Counted from the stretch's first letter, positions 26,795 to 36,030 are shown. The stretch is 64,000 nt of DNA from JABDIP01 sp965237625 (GCA_965237625.1 CBDEGD010000046.1:167912-231911); one strand, 5' to 3'. The notes: a model not told the origin generated them from the sequence alone. Numbers and translations are program-made.

Positions 26795-27897
26795 CTAGGT
26801 CAAGACCCGCACCAGCATCGCGATCTGAATCTTAGTCGGATCTTCGACCAGGCTAGCGGCGTGCCGCGCGGGGATGTCTTTGCGCGCCATTCGTCCCATC
26901 AGCGCCGGCAGGTACTTCGGCGCCAGCCCGTGGCCGGGGCGGATCGAGCGGATGTTGGATTCGGTGAGGGGAGTCGCCGGCCTTGATGTCGGCGACGGCG
27001 TAGAGGGGAGCGGCGGTTGGTGAGGTTGCTGCGCTCGCTGCGCTTGAGGGTGTAGTCGACCTGGCCGAGGGCGGCGTGGGCGGTTTGGACGCCGTCGACC
27101 ATGGCGGCCAGCTCGGCCGGCTCCAGGAGAGAAGGCGGCGTCGGGGCCGCCATCGGCGCGGGACAGGGTGACGTGCTTTTCGATACAGGGACGCGCCCAG
27201 CGCGACGGCGGGCCACCGGTACGGCGATGCCGATTGTGTGGTCTGAGAGGCCGGCGGTGACGCCGAAGGCCTCGGCCAGATGGGGGATGAGTTCTCAGAT
27301 TGCAATCCGCCGGCGGGGCAGGGTAGCCGCTGACGCAATGGAGGAGGGCGAGCTGTTCGCAGCCCGCCTCGCGGGCGGCGGTCACGGCCTCGGCAATCTC
27401 CGCCAGATCGGCCATGCCGGTGGACATGATGAGGGGCTTGCCGGTCGCCGCCGCTAGACGGATCAAGCGGCAGGTCGACGATCTCAAAACTGGCGATCTT
27501 GTATGCCGGCGCGTGGAGCGATTCCAGCAGCTCGATGGCGGTCGGATCTGAAGGGCGTGCTGAACACCGCGAGACCGAGATCGGCGCCAATCTGGAACAG
27601 GTCCGCATGGAAGTTCCAGGGGGTGTGAGCCTCCCGGTAGAGGTCATGCAAAGTCCGCCCGGCCCAGGGTCCATCGGACAGCCGAAACTCCGGCCGGTCG
27701 CAATCGATGGTCAGGGTATCGGCGGTGTAGGTCTGCAGCTTCACGGCGTCGGCGCCGGACTCTTTCGCGGCGGTCATGATGGCGCGGGCGCGGTCGAGAT
27801 CGCCGCCATGATTGGCTGACAATTCGGCGATCACATAGGGCGGATGACCGCGTCCAATCGGTCTGCCGGCGATCTCGAAAGGTGTCTCAGGGGGCAT
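26795..27897 (-). pseudogene. pseI: Pseudaminic acid synthase PseI, interrupted by many frameshifts
   Basis: PseI condenses the PseG product with phosphoenolpyruvate to pseudaminic acid. Across frames the NeuB-type barrel is clear: YVIAELSANHGGDLDRA, ADAVKLQTYTADT, KIASFEIVDLPL, PLIMSTGMADLAEI, LLHCVSGYPAP, IEKHVTLSRADGGPD; a C-terminal SAF domain follows (AVADIKAGD; PGHGLAPKYLP). About eight frame changes are needed, for example an extra base near 27550 and near 27470. Conservation within each piece indicates sequence errors more than decay. Confidence 0.8.
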
Positions 27898-27981
27898 TTT
27901 CGGGCGATCACAGTGAGAGGGGCGGCGGGCAAGTGCACCGATGATGAATTGTCAAATGGGGCCTTTGGTACCCACTGGAAT

Positions 27982-28065
27982 TTACTTATATAGATCAAAA
28001 TGTTGTTCTGGGTTCCAGAGGGCTTCGGTCAGCGGAATGGGGTACCAAATCGCAATGATTCTCAT
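27982..28065 (-). CDS. 27-residue micro-ORF coupled to pseF
   Basis: An ATG overlapping the pseF stop (ATGA, 28062-28065) opens a 27-codon frame ending in TAA. The peptide is MRIIAIWYPIPLTEALWNPE plus seven more residues. The coupling suggests translation, but the frame may be the start of a truncated gene, or one cut by another indel as in neighbouring genes. The local sequence is less GC-rich than its surroundings. Confidence 0.3.
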   Translation of the reverse strand: MRIIAIWYPIPLTEALWNPEQHFDLYK

Positions 28066-28835
28066 CCACCGGCGCTGAAATTCCGGTCCTCGGATTGGGA
28101 TTTCTTCAGCCCCTCCCAGCGGTCGTGCCCGGCATTCAGTCCGGCCAGTTCCGGGTCGGCCTGGCTGACCCGAAGTGCTTCCTGCCACGACCACCCTGCC
28201 CGGCCGGGCGGCAGTCGCGAGAACAGCTCGGTGAGGAATTTCAGGTCGTCGAAAGTGTCGAGGGTCCACCGGTGCCAAGCCAGATTTGACTCCGGGCAAG
28301 GCAGGTTCGCGCTGGTGCTGCGGCGATGGTTTCGGACGAATTGGGTGACGTGCTCGCGGTGCGACGGCAGCGTCGCCAGCCGGGCCGATCGGTGCAGCCA
28401 GTCGGTCCCCATCACCTCGCAATCCAGACCGTGCGGCCAGCTCGGCGGATCGGTGTTGCAGACGTAGTCGGCGCCGCTTTCGTGGAACAGCGCCAGCACC
28501 TGGCCGCAGACCTCCGGATCGATCAGTGGGCAGTCGCTGGTGACCCGCATGACGATGTCGGCGCCCAGCTTCGAGGCGGCCTGATGATAGCGATCCAGCA
28601 CGTCCAGTTCGGAGCCGCGGAAGGTGAATGCGCCGGCCCGTTTCGACTCGCCCGCCAGCAGGTCGCAGGCCGGGTCGTCGGGGATCGCACAGCAGACCTT
28701 GTCGATGCCGGGGATGGCGGCGCATCTGGTCAGCACGTGATTGAGCACGGTTTCGCCGGCAAGCTTGCAGAGCACCTTGTCGGGCAGGCGGGTCGAGGCG
28801 CGCCTTGCCTGCACAATCACCGCGGTGGTGCTCAC
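28062..28835 (-). CDS. pseF: SpsF/PseF-type cytidylyltransferase
   Basis: A 257-residue nucleotidyltransferase with VIVQARRASTRLPDKVL (residues 7-23), the CTP-binding loop of NeuA/KdsB/SpsF enzymes, and MRVTSDCPLIDPEV with the metal-binding Asp. In this cluster it most likely activates pseudaminic acid to the CMP sugar (PseF step), although the sequence reads more like the SpsF branch than classical PseF. The GTG start overlaps the pseC stop (GTGA). Confidence 0.78.
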   Translation of the reverse strand: MSTTAVIVQARRASTRLPDKVLCKLAGETVLNHVLTRCAAIPGIDKVCCAIPDDPACDLLAGESKRAGAFTFRGSELDVLDRYHQAASKLGADIVMRVTSDCPLIDPEVCGQVLALFHESGADYVCNTDPPSWPHGLDCEVMGTDWLHRSARLATLPSHREHVTQFVRNHRRSTSANLPCPESNLAWHRWTLDTFDDLKFLTELFSRLPPGRAGWSWQEALRVSQADPELAGLNAGHDRWEGLKKSQSEDRNFSAGG

Positions 28836-30070
28836 CCGGCGATCTCCAGGCTGTCGGCCAGCCCTTCGACCACCCGTGTGATATCCACATCGGTCATGGC
28901 CGGGAACAACGGCAGGGACAGGCAGGACTGGTAATAGGCCCAGGCGCCGGGCAGATCCGTGTCGCCGTTCTGCGCCCGGTAATAGGGCTGCAGATGGACC
29001 GGCAGGTAATGCACCTGGGTGCCGATGCCCCGCTCGGTCAGCCGAGCCATCAACTGGGCCCGATCCACTTTGGCGGCCGCGAAATCGATCAGCACCGGGT
29101 ACAGATGCCAAGCCGGACGTCCGGCCGGCATCCGGCCGATGGGCCGCACCATCGGCGCCAGAGCCGCCAATTGCGCGTCGTATTGCTCGACCAGCGCCCT
29201 GCGCCGGGCGATGAAACCACCGAGTTTGCCGAGCTGGCTGAGGCCAAGGGCGCAGTGGATATCGCTCAGCCGGTAGTTCAGCCCCGGCTCCGGCATTTCG
29301 TAATACCAGGGATTGGCCACGCCATCGGCGGATCGGGCGAGCTCGGCGTTCGTGTGCCGCTCGGGCTCGTGGATCATGCCGTGATTGCGCAGGCGGACGA
29401 TGCGCTCGGCCAGTGCAGGATCCGCCGCGGTTACAGCGCCGCCTTCGCCACAGGCGATGGCCTTGACCGGGTGGAAGGAGAAGGTCGTGAGATCGCCGAA
29501 CCGGCAGGCGCCGACGGTGGTCAGGCCGTCCTTGCCGTCGTCCATCCAGCCGCCCAGGGTATGGCTGCCATCTTCGACGATCTTCAGATCGTGTTTGCGC
29601 GCGATCTTGGCGATATCGGCCATGGCGCAACTCTGTCCGTTCAAATGAACCGGAAACACGGCCTTCAGGGATCGGCCCTTGGCGCCCGCTATGGCGGCGT
29701 CCAGGTCCTCAGGACGCATCAGCCCGGTCTCGGGGTCGACATCGGCGAAGACGATGTCCGCCCCGGCCATGCGCGCGGCGTTGGCGGTCGCCAGGAATGT
29801 CAGGGTCGGCACGATCACCGCATCGCCGGGGCCGATCTCCAGGGCCAGCACCGCCAAATGCAGCGCGGCCGTGCCATTGGCGCAGACGATGGCGTGCCCG
29901 GCGCCGACGCGGTCTGCCAGGGCGGTCTCGAATTCTTCGACAATCGGTCCGGTTGTAAGCCGGTCGCTGCGCAGCACTGCGACCACGCGATCGATATCGT
30001 CCTGGTCGACGCAATGGCGCCCGTATGGCAGGGCTGTCTTGGTGCTTGATATTGTGGCGATGTCTGGCAT
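28832..30070 (-). CDS. pseC: UDP-4-amino-4,6-dideoxy-N-acetyl-L-altrosamine transaminase PseC
   Basis: PseC is the PLP-dependent aminotransferase acting after PseB. The 412-residue product has the DegT/DnrJ/EryC1 fold: AIVCANGTAALHLAVLAL, VIVPTLTFLATANA, and the PLP-lysine in TTFSFHPVKAIACGEGG. LNYRLSDIHCALGLSQL is the family signature. The start at 30070 (MPDIATISSTK) is chosen because the longer frame runs through a terminator region. It lies first in the pseC-pseF-pseI direction. Confidence 0.93.
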   Translation of the reverse strand: MPDIATISSTKTALPYGRHCVDQDDIDRVVAVLRSDRLTTGPIVEEFETALADRVGAGHAIVCANGTAALHLAVLALEIGPGDAVIVPTLTFLATANAARMAGADIVFADVDPETGLMRPEDLDAAIAGAKGRSLKAVFPVHLNGQSCAMADIAKIARKHDLKIVEDGSHTLGGWMDDGKDGLTTVGACRFGDLTTFSFHPVKAIACGEGGAVTAADPALAERIVRLRNHGMIHEPERHTNAELARSADGVANPWYYEMPEPGLNYRLSDIHCALGLSQLGKLGGFIARRRALVEQYDAQLAALAPMVRPIGRMPAGRPAWHLYPVLIDFAAAKVDRAQLMARLTERGIGTQVHYLPVHLQPYYRAQNGDTDLPGAWAYYQSCLSLPLFPAMTDVDITRVVEGLADSLEIAG

Positions 30071-30156
30071 GTGTCTGTGGACCGGATTGTCGGCCGGTTT
30101 GGTTATCGCATCCTTAAAGGAACCGGCGGCTGTGCCCGATTCGGTGGGCACCGGCA

Positions 30157-30190
30157 CAAAAAAGGACGCGGTGTGGCATCCGCGTCCTTT
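30157..30190 (-). terminator. Rho-independent terminator after fliW
   Basis: On the minus strand an 11-bp stem (AAAGGACGCGG / CCGCGTCCTTT) with an 8-base loop is followed by a T run. It lies 25 bp after the fliW stop and separates the flg operon from the pse operon. Confidence 0.85.
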
Positions 30191-30214
30191 GAACTGTTCC
30201 CTGTCGGTGGCCGG

Positions 30215-30733
30215 TCAGTTCAGCTTATGCCGCAGAGGGTATTTTTCATCGGACATCACGTGCTGATAGGCGACGCATTTTTCGGTGTCGACCAGCACCG
30301 GCGCCCGCAGATTGGTGGTCAGCTCGACGGCATCGTTGTTCTTGCGTGCGGTGACGATCAGCAGGATCGCCAGATCTTCCAGGGCGAATTCGTACTGACC
30401 GGCGGCGCGCTCGATATCGTCGGGATCGAAGCCGCTATTCTCCAGCCCGACCGGCACCACGTAGAAACCGATGCCCGGATTGTCGGCGCTCTGCAGCAGC
30501 TTGAACTGCTCGGTGCCGTCATGGGGCAAATTCAGAATCGCGTAATCCTGAAGATCGGTGAAACCGATCAGCCCCTTCGGGAACGAGACGATCTTGTCCC
30601 GTTCGACCTCATAGGTGCCGTATCGGGTTTCGATCATGATCGATTTCGGGTCAGCCGTTGCCGCTGTCCCTTCGATCGGGTCGGGGTTCGCCATTGGGCG
30701 CTCGCTCACCGGCTCGGAATCAAAGTCGAGCAT
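30215..30733 (-). CDS. fliW: Flagellar assembly factor FliW
   Basis: FliW binds flagellin and, when flagellin is exported, sequesters CsrA to relieve translational repression. The 172-residue product has a 35-residue N-terminal extension and then the FliW core: FPKGLIGFTDLQDYAIL, and DLAILLIVTARKNN with LTTNLRAPVLVDTEKC. csrA is encoded at 61998-62204 in this window. It is the last gene of the flgI-flgL-fliW run and is followed by a strong terminator. Confidence 0.93.
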   Translation of the reverse strand: MLDFDSEPVSERPMANPDPIEGTAATADPKSIMIETRYGTYEVERDKIVSFPKGLIGFTDLQDYAILNLPHDGTEQFKLLQSADNPGIGFYVVPVGLENSGFDPDDIERAAGQYEFALEDLAILLIVTARKNNDAVELTTNLRAPVLVDTEKCVAYQHVMSDEKYPLRHKLN

Positions 30734-30782
30734 TTATAGGTCCTCCACCTTTCGACAGGGTTAACGTTGCCCTACCAACGCG

Positions 30783-31715
30783 TTATCGGAGGAAGTCGAT
30801 CAGAGAGATCGAATCCAGCCGCGACAGCGACAGGTAGGAGGCCTGCAGCAGCGTCTGGTCGGCCGTCAATTGGGTGATCGCCACCGTCAGATCGGTGTCC
30901 TCCAGCCCGGAGATCGCCTCCGTGGCGTAGTTCTGAAACTGCTCGTGCCGGAGCTTGGTTGCGTCGAGCACCGCGGATTTGGCGCCGATCTCGCTTCGGA
31001 TCCGGCCGAGATCGCTGATCGCCTCGCGGGTCAAGTCCAAGGCCTCGGCCAGCGCCGTGCCGCGATCCGGGTCGGTCGGGTTCTGGCCGGCCCACCTCGT
31101 GTAGGCCAAGGCCCGCATCATCTTCTCGAAGCCCGGCGCGTCGGCGGTGATGCCGTATTGCAATTCAAGCGTCTCGTCGGCGCGCACCGTCGTCCGCACG
31201 CTGTCGCCCTGGTAGTAGGTGATGTCCACCGCGCCGGGTGCGGCAGGCGGCCAGGCGGCGGTCGGGTCGTAGCCGGCAAGGTCGACCGGCGCGATGTTGC
31301 CACGACTGCCGGCGAAGAGGGCCTGGCCTTCGTGACGCACGTTGAGGATATTCGCGGTGTCGATCAGATACGCATCGCCAAGCTCATCCAGTGCGATGTT
31401 GTCGGCGTTGTCCGCATTGATCGCGATTGCGAGCTGGCTGAGCATGTAGGTGGCGCTGTCCACCAAAGTGCCGACCGACGATTCCATGATGTTCAACCGC
31501 CCGCTCGCACGGTCGATGTTGTCGGCGAACTGTCCGGCCCGGGCATTGTTGTCCTCCAGGCTGAGCAGCCGGTGCGAGTCGACGCCCAGCTCGGCATAGG
31601 TCTGGGCGACCTTGCCGCTGGCGATGGCGGTGTTTCCCATATTGACCCGCGACTGGGTCGACCGCAGATAGGACTGGGTCAGCAGGTGTTGGGCATAGGT
31701 GGCCACACGGGTCAT
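30783..31715 (-). CDS. flgL: Hook-filament junction protein FlgL
   Basis: FlgL (HAP3) joins hook and filament. The 310-residue product has the flagellin-like N-terminus SRVNMGNTAIASGKVAQTYAE and the C-terminal D0 helix (LTADQTLLQASYLSLSRLD). It follows flgK by 12 bp. Length is typical for alphaproteobacteria. It has the usual position before fliW. Confidence 0.9.
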   Translation of the reverse strand: MTRVATYAQHLLTQSYLRSTQSRVNMGNTAIASGKVAQTYAELGVDSHRLLSLEDNNARAGQFADNIDRASGRLNIMESSVGTLVDSATYMLSQLAIAINADNADNIALDELGDAYLIDTANILNVRHEGQALFAGSRGNIAPVDLAGYDPTAAWPPAAPGAVDITYYQGDSVRTTVRADETLELQYGITADAPGFEKMMRALAYTRWAGQNPTDPDRGTALAEALDLTREAISDLGRIRSEIGAKSAVLDATKLRHEQFQNYATEAISGLEDTDLTVAITQLTADQTLLQASYLSLSRLDSISLIDFLR

Positions 31716-31727
31716 CGCGTCTTCCCC

Positions 31728-33860
31728 TTACTGACCGAGATTGACCAGGATGGCGAACAGCTCGTCCGCCGCCTGGACCAGTCGGGCGGAGGCCTGATAG
31801 GCGTTCTGGTAGAGCACCATGTTCGCCATCTCTTCATCGATGTTCACGCCGCTGACCGATAGCGCCTTGTCGACCAGATCCCGGTGCAGGGATTCCTGGA
31901 AGGCGAACTCGGCGTTTGCGTTGGCGGCGTTGCTGGCGTTGAACGACGTGATGGTGATGCCGTACCCGGCCAGCGTGTCGTCCGTGGCCGGCAGCCCGCC
32001 CAGGGAGCCGAAGCTGATCCGCTGGTCAAACGATGCCGCCATGGCTCTGGCGGTCGCATCGTCGGCCGATCCGACATGGAACACGCCACTGCCGGCCGGT
32101 TCCTCGCGAAGCTTGCCGCGGGCCAGCAAGTCCGGGCTTTGCTGCAATTCGGCGCGGACGGCGATATCGCGCGAGGCGTTGGAGATCCCCGGCCGAACGC
32201 CGATCGCTTGCAGCAGGGGGCCGCTGTCGCGCATGAGCACGTTCTGGCCCGCCGGTGCGGAGACCGCCAGACGAACGCCGCCGGTGACCTGCTGGACGGT
32301 GGCGGTGACGCTCTGGCCGCCCAGGGAAGAATTGATCGATGCCGCGACCTCGTCGAGCCGCATGCCCGTGGTGTAGTTGGCCGTGAAGGTGCCGCCGGCG
32401 GTCTCGAAGGTCAGCGTGCCGGGTGCGTTTGCGATGGTGCTTGTCCCGACCACCTGGCTGGCATAGCTGTTCATTCCGGGCTCGGAGACGAAGAAGTTAT
32501 TCAGCCCGAAGAAGTGGGAGAAGCCGCGCGTCGTTCCCGCGATGTCGATGGCGCTTGGCGCCAGCGCCGAAGGCGGCTCGGGATCGGCGATCACCAGAGG
32601 GTCGCCGGTCACGGAGTTCAGCGCCAGCCGGCCTGTGGCATCTACGCTGGCGGCAATGTTGAGCCCGGCGACGCCGTTGATTGCCGTAACGATGTCGGCG
32701 ACCGTCGTCACGGTGCCGAGATCCAGGTCCAGGCGCGGGGTGTTCATGTCGCCATTGGCATCGACGGTGCCGATACGGACGAACCCGGTCGCGGAGATCG
32801 GGGTGGCCGGGCCGGCCGGCAACGCCAGCGTCCCGGTGATCTGGGTGGGGCCGGGGAAGGCGACGCCGCCATTGTGGACGGCGTTTATTTGATCGCGCAG
32901 CTGGGCGGCCACTTCGTCGAATTGGGCGGCGATATCCGGCAGCGTGGTGTCCCGCATTTCGACCAACGCGGCGATCCTGCCGCTGCCCAGGAGACCGGTG
33001 ATGTCGCGGGCGGAATCGGTGGCCGGGTCCGGCGGGTTGCTGGGGTTCAGGATAATTCCGGGAATCGTGCCGGGGTAACCGGGCTGGCCGGGCGCCACAT
33101 AGGCCTGATCGCCCGTCACAATGGCGGCGGGCGTGTAGCCCAGCACCGCGGCGCGTGACTCCACAAGCGACTGGCCGGTCGGGGTCAGCACGACCATTTG
33201 GCCGTTGTTGCGCTCGAAATACTGGATCGGCAGGTATTCGGACAGCTTGTCGATCGCAACCGACCGCTGGTCCTCCAACTCCCCTGTGGAGCTGCCGGTC
33301 AGCTTCAGATTGGTGATGTTCACGTTCAACCCGGCGATGGCCTCGAGCTGCTGATTGACATCTTCGACCGCCGCGGCGATTTCCCGATTGGCCTCGCCGC
33401 GCATCTCCTGAATACGCGCCGACAGATCGTTCAGGTCGCGCGCCGCCGCGGCGCCGGTATTGACGGCGTCCAGCCGGTGCGCGGCGACCTCGGGATTGCT
33501 GGCCACGGTCTCGATGGCCGAGGCGAAGCGGGTGATCGAGGCGCCGATCGAACTGTCGTCGCCAAGAGTGCCGAACAGGGTCTGAAGCCGGCTGTAGAAT
33601 ACCTGGCGAACGTCCCGTTCCCCAAGAACACCGGTTTCACGGCGCACCTCGCGGACCAGGAATTCGTCGACCGCCCGCTCGATCCCGGAGATCTGGACGC
33701 CGGCGCCGACACCATCCAGCAGCCGCGATTCCTGGGACACTGTCTTGCGGGAATAGCCCGCGGTGTTGGCATTGGCGACATTGTTCGATGTCACCTGCAG
33801 CGCCGACTGGTTGACCGCCAGCCCGCTCAGGGCATTCGACAGGGTGATTGCCAGAGACAT
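31728..33860 (-). CDS. flgK: Hook-filament junction protein FlgK
   Basis: FlgK (HAP1) is the first junction protein on the hook. The 710-residue product starts ITLSNALSGLAVNQSALQVT and carries the rod/hook family motif SNNVANANTAGYSRKTVSQ; the C-terminus has SVSGVNIDEEMANMVLYQNA and ARLVQAADELFAIL. A large middle region, longer than in enterics, accounts for the size. Cotranscribed with flgL (12 bp). Confidence 0.94.
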   Translation of the reverse strand: MSLAITLSNALSGLAVNQSALQVTSNNVANANTAGYSRKTVSQESRLLDGVGAGVQISGIERAVDEFLVREVRRETGVLGERDVRQVFYSRLQTLFGTLGDDSSIGASITRFASAIETVASNPEVAAHRLDAVNTGAAAARDLNDLSARIQEMRGEANREIAAAVEDVNQQLEAIAGLNVNITNLKLTGSSTGELEDQRSVAIDKLSEYLPIQYFERNNGQMVVLTPTGQSLVESRAAVLGYTPAAIVTGDQAYVAPGQPGYPGTIPGIILNPSNPPDPATDSARDITGLLGSGRIAALVEMRDTTLPDIAAQFDEVAAQLRDQINAVHNGGVAFPGPTQITGTLALPAGPATPISATGFVRIGTVDANGDMNTPRLDLDLGTVTTVADIVTAINGVAGLNIAASVDATGRLALNSVTGDPLVIADPEPPSALAPSAIDIAGTTRGFSHFFGLNNFFVSEPGMNSYASQVVGTSTIANAPGTLTFETAGGTFTANYTTGMRLDEVAASINSSLGGQSVTATVQQVTGGVRLAVSAPAGQNVLMRDSGPLLQAIGVRPGISNASRDIAVRAELQQSPDLLARGKLREEPAGSGVFHVGSADDATARAMAASFDQRISFGSLGGLPATDDTLAGYGITITSFNASNAANANAEFAFQESLHRDLVDKALSVSGVNIDEEMANMVLYQNAYQASARLVQAADELFAILVNLGQ

Positions 33861-33874
33861 CGATCGGATCCGGG

Positions 33875-34324
33875 TTAAAGCTGCTGATCGATGCGGACCG
33901 ATACCGGGGCGGCCTTGCCCTCGGCGGCGACCGCTCCCTCGACGGTATAGACGGACCGATCGGTCTGCTGCCGGCGCACTTCATCCACGATGGTGCGCAT
34001 CAGCCGCTCGTTCGCCGTCATCACCGCCCGCAGCGCGGATTCGTTGCGGCGGGAGGAATGGGTCAGCCGCTCCAGGGCGTCGCACAGCGCCTTGCGCTCG
34101 GCCGGCTCCATCGCGCCCATGGCGGTTTCGTCGGCGCGCAACTCGGCTGCCATCCGCTCATAGGTGCCGATCAGCATGGATTTGGTCGGCACGAACTGGC
34201 CGATCTGCGAGGCCTTCATGGCGCTCAGCAGGTCGACCTCGCTGTCCAGTACGTCGATCAGGCGCTCGACGGTCTCGACCAGCGCGCCAGTGTCGAGGGG
34301 GGTATCGCTAGGTGCCACAGTCAT
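33875..34324 (-). CDS. FlgN-like export chaperone
   Basis: A 149-residue helical protein encoded between flgJ and flgK, where alphaproteobacteria keep a FlgN/FlbY-type chaperone for FlgK and FlgL. The sequence shows long amphipathic helices (LVETVERLIDVLDSEVDLL; TANERLMRTIVDEVRRQQ) as in FlgN, without catalytic motifs. Its start overlaps the flgJ stop (ATGA) and it ends 14 bp before flgK. Assignment rests on helical pattern and position. Confidence 0.65.
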   Translation of the reverse strand: MTVAPSDTPLDTGALVETVERLIDVLDSEVDLLSAMKASQIGQFVPTKSMLIGTYERMAAELRADETAMGAMEPAERKALCDALERLTHSSRRNESALRAVMTANERLMRTIVDEVRRQQTDRSVYTVEGAVAAEGKAAPVSVRIDQQL

Positions 34325-34656
34325 TTCGCGACCTCTTGCAGCTTGAGAATTTCCGACATCACCTGATCGGCGATGCCAATGCCGCCGGATGCGGTTGCCA
34401 GGCGTCCATATTCATTCACCATCATCGAGCGGTAGACCTGTTCGGCCTGGCCGCCGGAGAAGGGACCGTCGGTGGATATGCCCGCGAACATGTGGGACAT
34501 CATCTGGGCGATGAAGACCGCCTCGAATTCCTCCGCCGTGGCCCGGGCGGCCGCTTGGTCGGATGTCGAGCGGGGCGCGGACTGGGTAGCCAGCAACGGA
34601 TTGCGGGCGAAGATCGCATCGGCGGGGTTGGGGCTGGCAGTCGGCAGATCGCTCAT
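34321..34656 (-). CDS. flgJ: Rod-binding protein, FlgJ N-terminal type
   Basis: A 111-residue protein with the FlgJ rod-binding domain: ATAEEFEAVFIAQMMSHMF and YRSMMVNEYGRLATASGGIGIAD (quoted in part) are diagnostic. The muramidase domain of enteric FlgJ is absent, as is usual in alphaproteobacteria, where a separate enzyme (SltF type) opens the cell wall. It lies 13 bp downstream of flgI. Confidence 0.88.
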   Translation of the reverse strand: MSDLPTASPNPADAIFARNPLLATQSAPRSTSDQAAARATAEEFEAVFIAQMMSHMFAGISTDGPFSGGQAEQVYRSMMVNEYGRLATASGGIGIADQVMSEILKLQEVAK

Positions 34657-34669
34657 TCCGGGGCTCCCC

Positions 34670-35851
34670 CTACATCACGTCGATGTCGGCTTGCAGGGCG
34701 CCGGCGGCCTTGATCGACTGCAGGATGGCGATCATGTCGCGTGGGCCGATGCCCAGCGCGTTCAGGCTCTGAACCAACTCCTGGAGCGTCACGCCGCTGG
34801 ACAGCACGCCGAGTTTGCGGTCGCTGTCATCGTCGACGGAAATCGCGGTGCGGGGCACCACCTCGGTCTCGCCGCCCTCAGAAAAGGGGCTGGGCTGCGA
34901 GACGACGGGCGTTTCGGTGATCCGGATCGTCAGATTGCCCTGGGCGATGGCCACCGTGCTGATCCGGACGTTCTCGCCCATGACGATGATGCCGGTGCTT
35001 TCGTCGATGACCACGCGGGCCACTTGATCGGGTTCGACTTCCAGTTGCTCGATCCGGGTGATCAGCCCGACCACGTCGGTGCCGGTCCTGACGGGTATGC
35101 GCAGGCGCACGGTCGCCGGATCGGGTGCCGTGGCGACGCCTGGCCCGATTGCTGCGTTGATCGTATCCATGACCCGTTGGGCCGTGGTGAAGTCGGGATT
35201 GCGGAGGGACAGGTTGATGGTTGTCAGACCGGCCAGGTCAAACGGGACCTCCCGTTCGACGATGGCGCCGCTGGCGATCCTGCCGGCGGTGGGCACGCCC
35301 TGGGTAACCGACCCGGCCGCACCCTGGGCGGCGAAACCGCCGACCGACAGTGCACCCTGGGCGACCGCATAGACCTCGCCATCGGCGCCCAGCAGCGGTG
35401 TGACCAGAAGCTGGCCACCCAACAGGCTTTCGGAATCGCCGAGGGAGGAGACGGTGACGTCGATGCGGCTGCCTTGGCGGGAGAAGGGGGGCAGGGTCGC
35501 GGTGACCATCACGGCGGCGACATTGTCGGTACTCAGCCCGTCACCGCGGACATTGACCCCCAGCCGTTCCAACATGCCGATCAGGCTCTGTTCGGTGAAG
35601 GGGGAGCTGTTCAGGCTGTCGCCCGTGCCATCCAGGCCAACCACCAGCCCATATCCGACCAGCAGATTGTCGCGCACGCCCTCGACGTCGACGATGTCCT
35701 TGATCCGCGACGCAGCCATCGCCGGATCGGCAAGAAGAAGAGCCACCATGCCGGCCATGGCTGTCAGGGCAGCCAGGCCGGCATGGCGCATCCGTCGCCA
35801 GGAGTAGTGGCCGACGGGGGGACTCTGAAGTGCGGATGACTGCATCGTCAT
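34670..35851 (-). CDS. flgI: Flagellar P-ring protein FlgI
   Basis: FlgI forms the periplasmic P ring. The core matches the family throughout: IKDIVDVEGVRDNLLVGYGL, VVGLDGTGDSLNSSPFT, LLGADGEVYAVAQGALSVGG. Starting at 35851 the protein is 393 residues with a signal peptide ending near LLLADPAMA; an alternative start at 35791 gives 373 residues and a more usual signal length. A sigma-54 promoter at 35891-35907 places transcription about 30 bases before 35851. First gene of the flgI-flgJ-flgN-like-flgK-flgL-fliW run. Confidence 0.93.
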   Translation of the reverse strand: MTMQSSALQSPPVGHYSWRRMRHAGLAALTAMAGMVALLLADPAMAASRIKDIVDVEGVRDNLLVGYGLVVGLDGTGDSLNSSPFTEQSLIGMLERLGVNVRGDGLSTDNVAAVMVTATLPPFSRQGSRIDVTVSSLGDSESLLGGQLLVTPLLGADGEVYAVAQGALSVGGFAAQGAAGSVTQGVPTAGRIASGAIVEREVPFDLAGLTTINLSLRNPDFTTAQRVMDTINAAIGPGVATAPDPATVRLRIPVRTGTDVVGLITRIEQLEVEPDQVARVVIDESTGIIVMGENVRISTVAIAQGNLTIRITETPVVSQPSPFSEGGETEVVPRTAISVDDDSDRKLGVLSSGVTLQELVQSLNALGIGPRDMIAILQSIKAAGALQADIDVM

Positions 35852-35890
35852 ATGTCGTTGCCTGATCCGGGTTCGTTCGCCGGTCATACT

Positions 35891-35907
35891 TGCGAATGCC
35901 GTGCCAA
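35891..35907 (-). promoter_or_regulatory. Sigma-54 -24/-12 promoter for the flgI operon
   Basis: The minus strand reads TTGGCACGGCATTCGCA. The -24 TTGGCACG is perfect, the GG-GC spacing is 10 bases, and the -12 has one mismatch (TCGC for TTGC). Confidence 0.72.
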
Positions 35908-35981
35908 GACCGGTTCCGTTGGAAACCGCCGGATTTCCGATGTTGTCGGCTGTTCGGTGCGCCGAGCGCGGCCGGCGCGGC

Positions 35982-35994
35982 GGCAAGGCCTGCC
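35982..35994. promoter_or_regulatory. Inverted repeat GGCAAGGCCTGCC between flgI and fliX
   Basis: This 13-mer fits GGCRR-N3-YTGCC and lies 75-90 bp upstream of the flgI sigma-54 promoter. A partial second copy (GGAAAGATCTGCC) lies at 36002-36014. Candidate FlbD-type site. Confidence 0.4.
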
Positions 35995-36030
35995 GGGCGG
36001 GGGAAAGATCTGCCGGGCAGGCGCAAGTCA

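Noticed and set aside
28838..29630. N-terminal half of a 522-codon frame ending in pseF
   Set aside because: This part is a shifted reading of pseC; only the part from the GTG at 28835 encodes the cytidylyltransferase.
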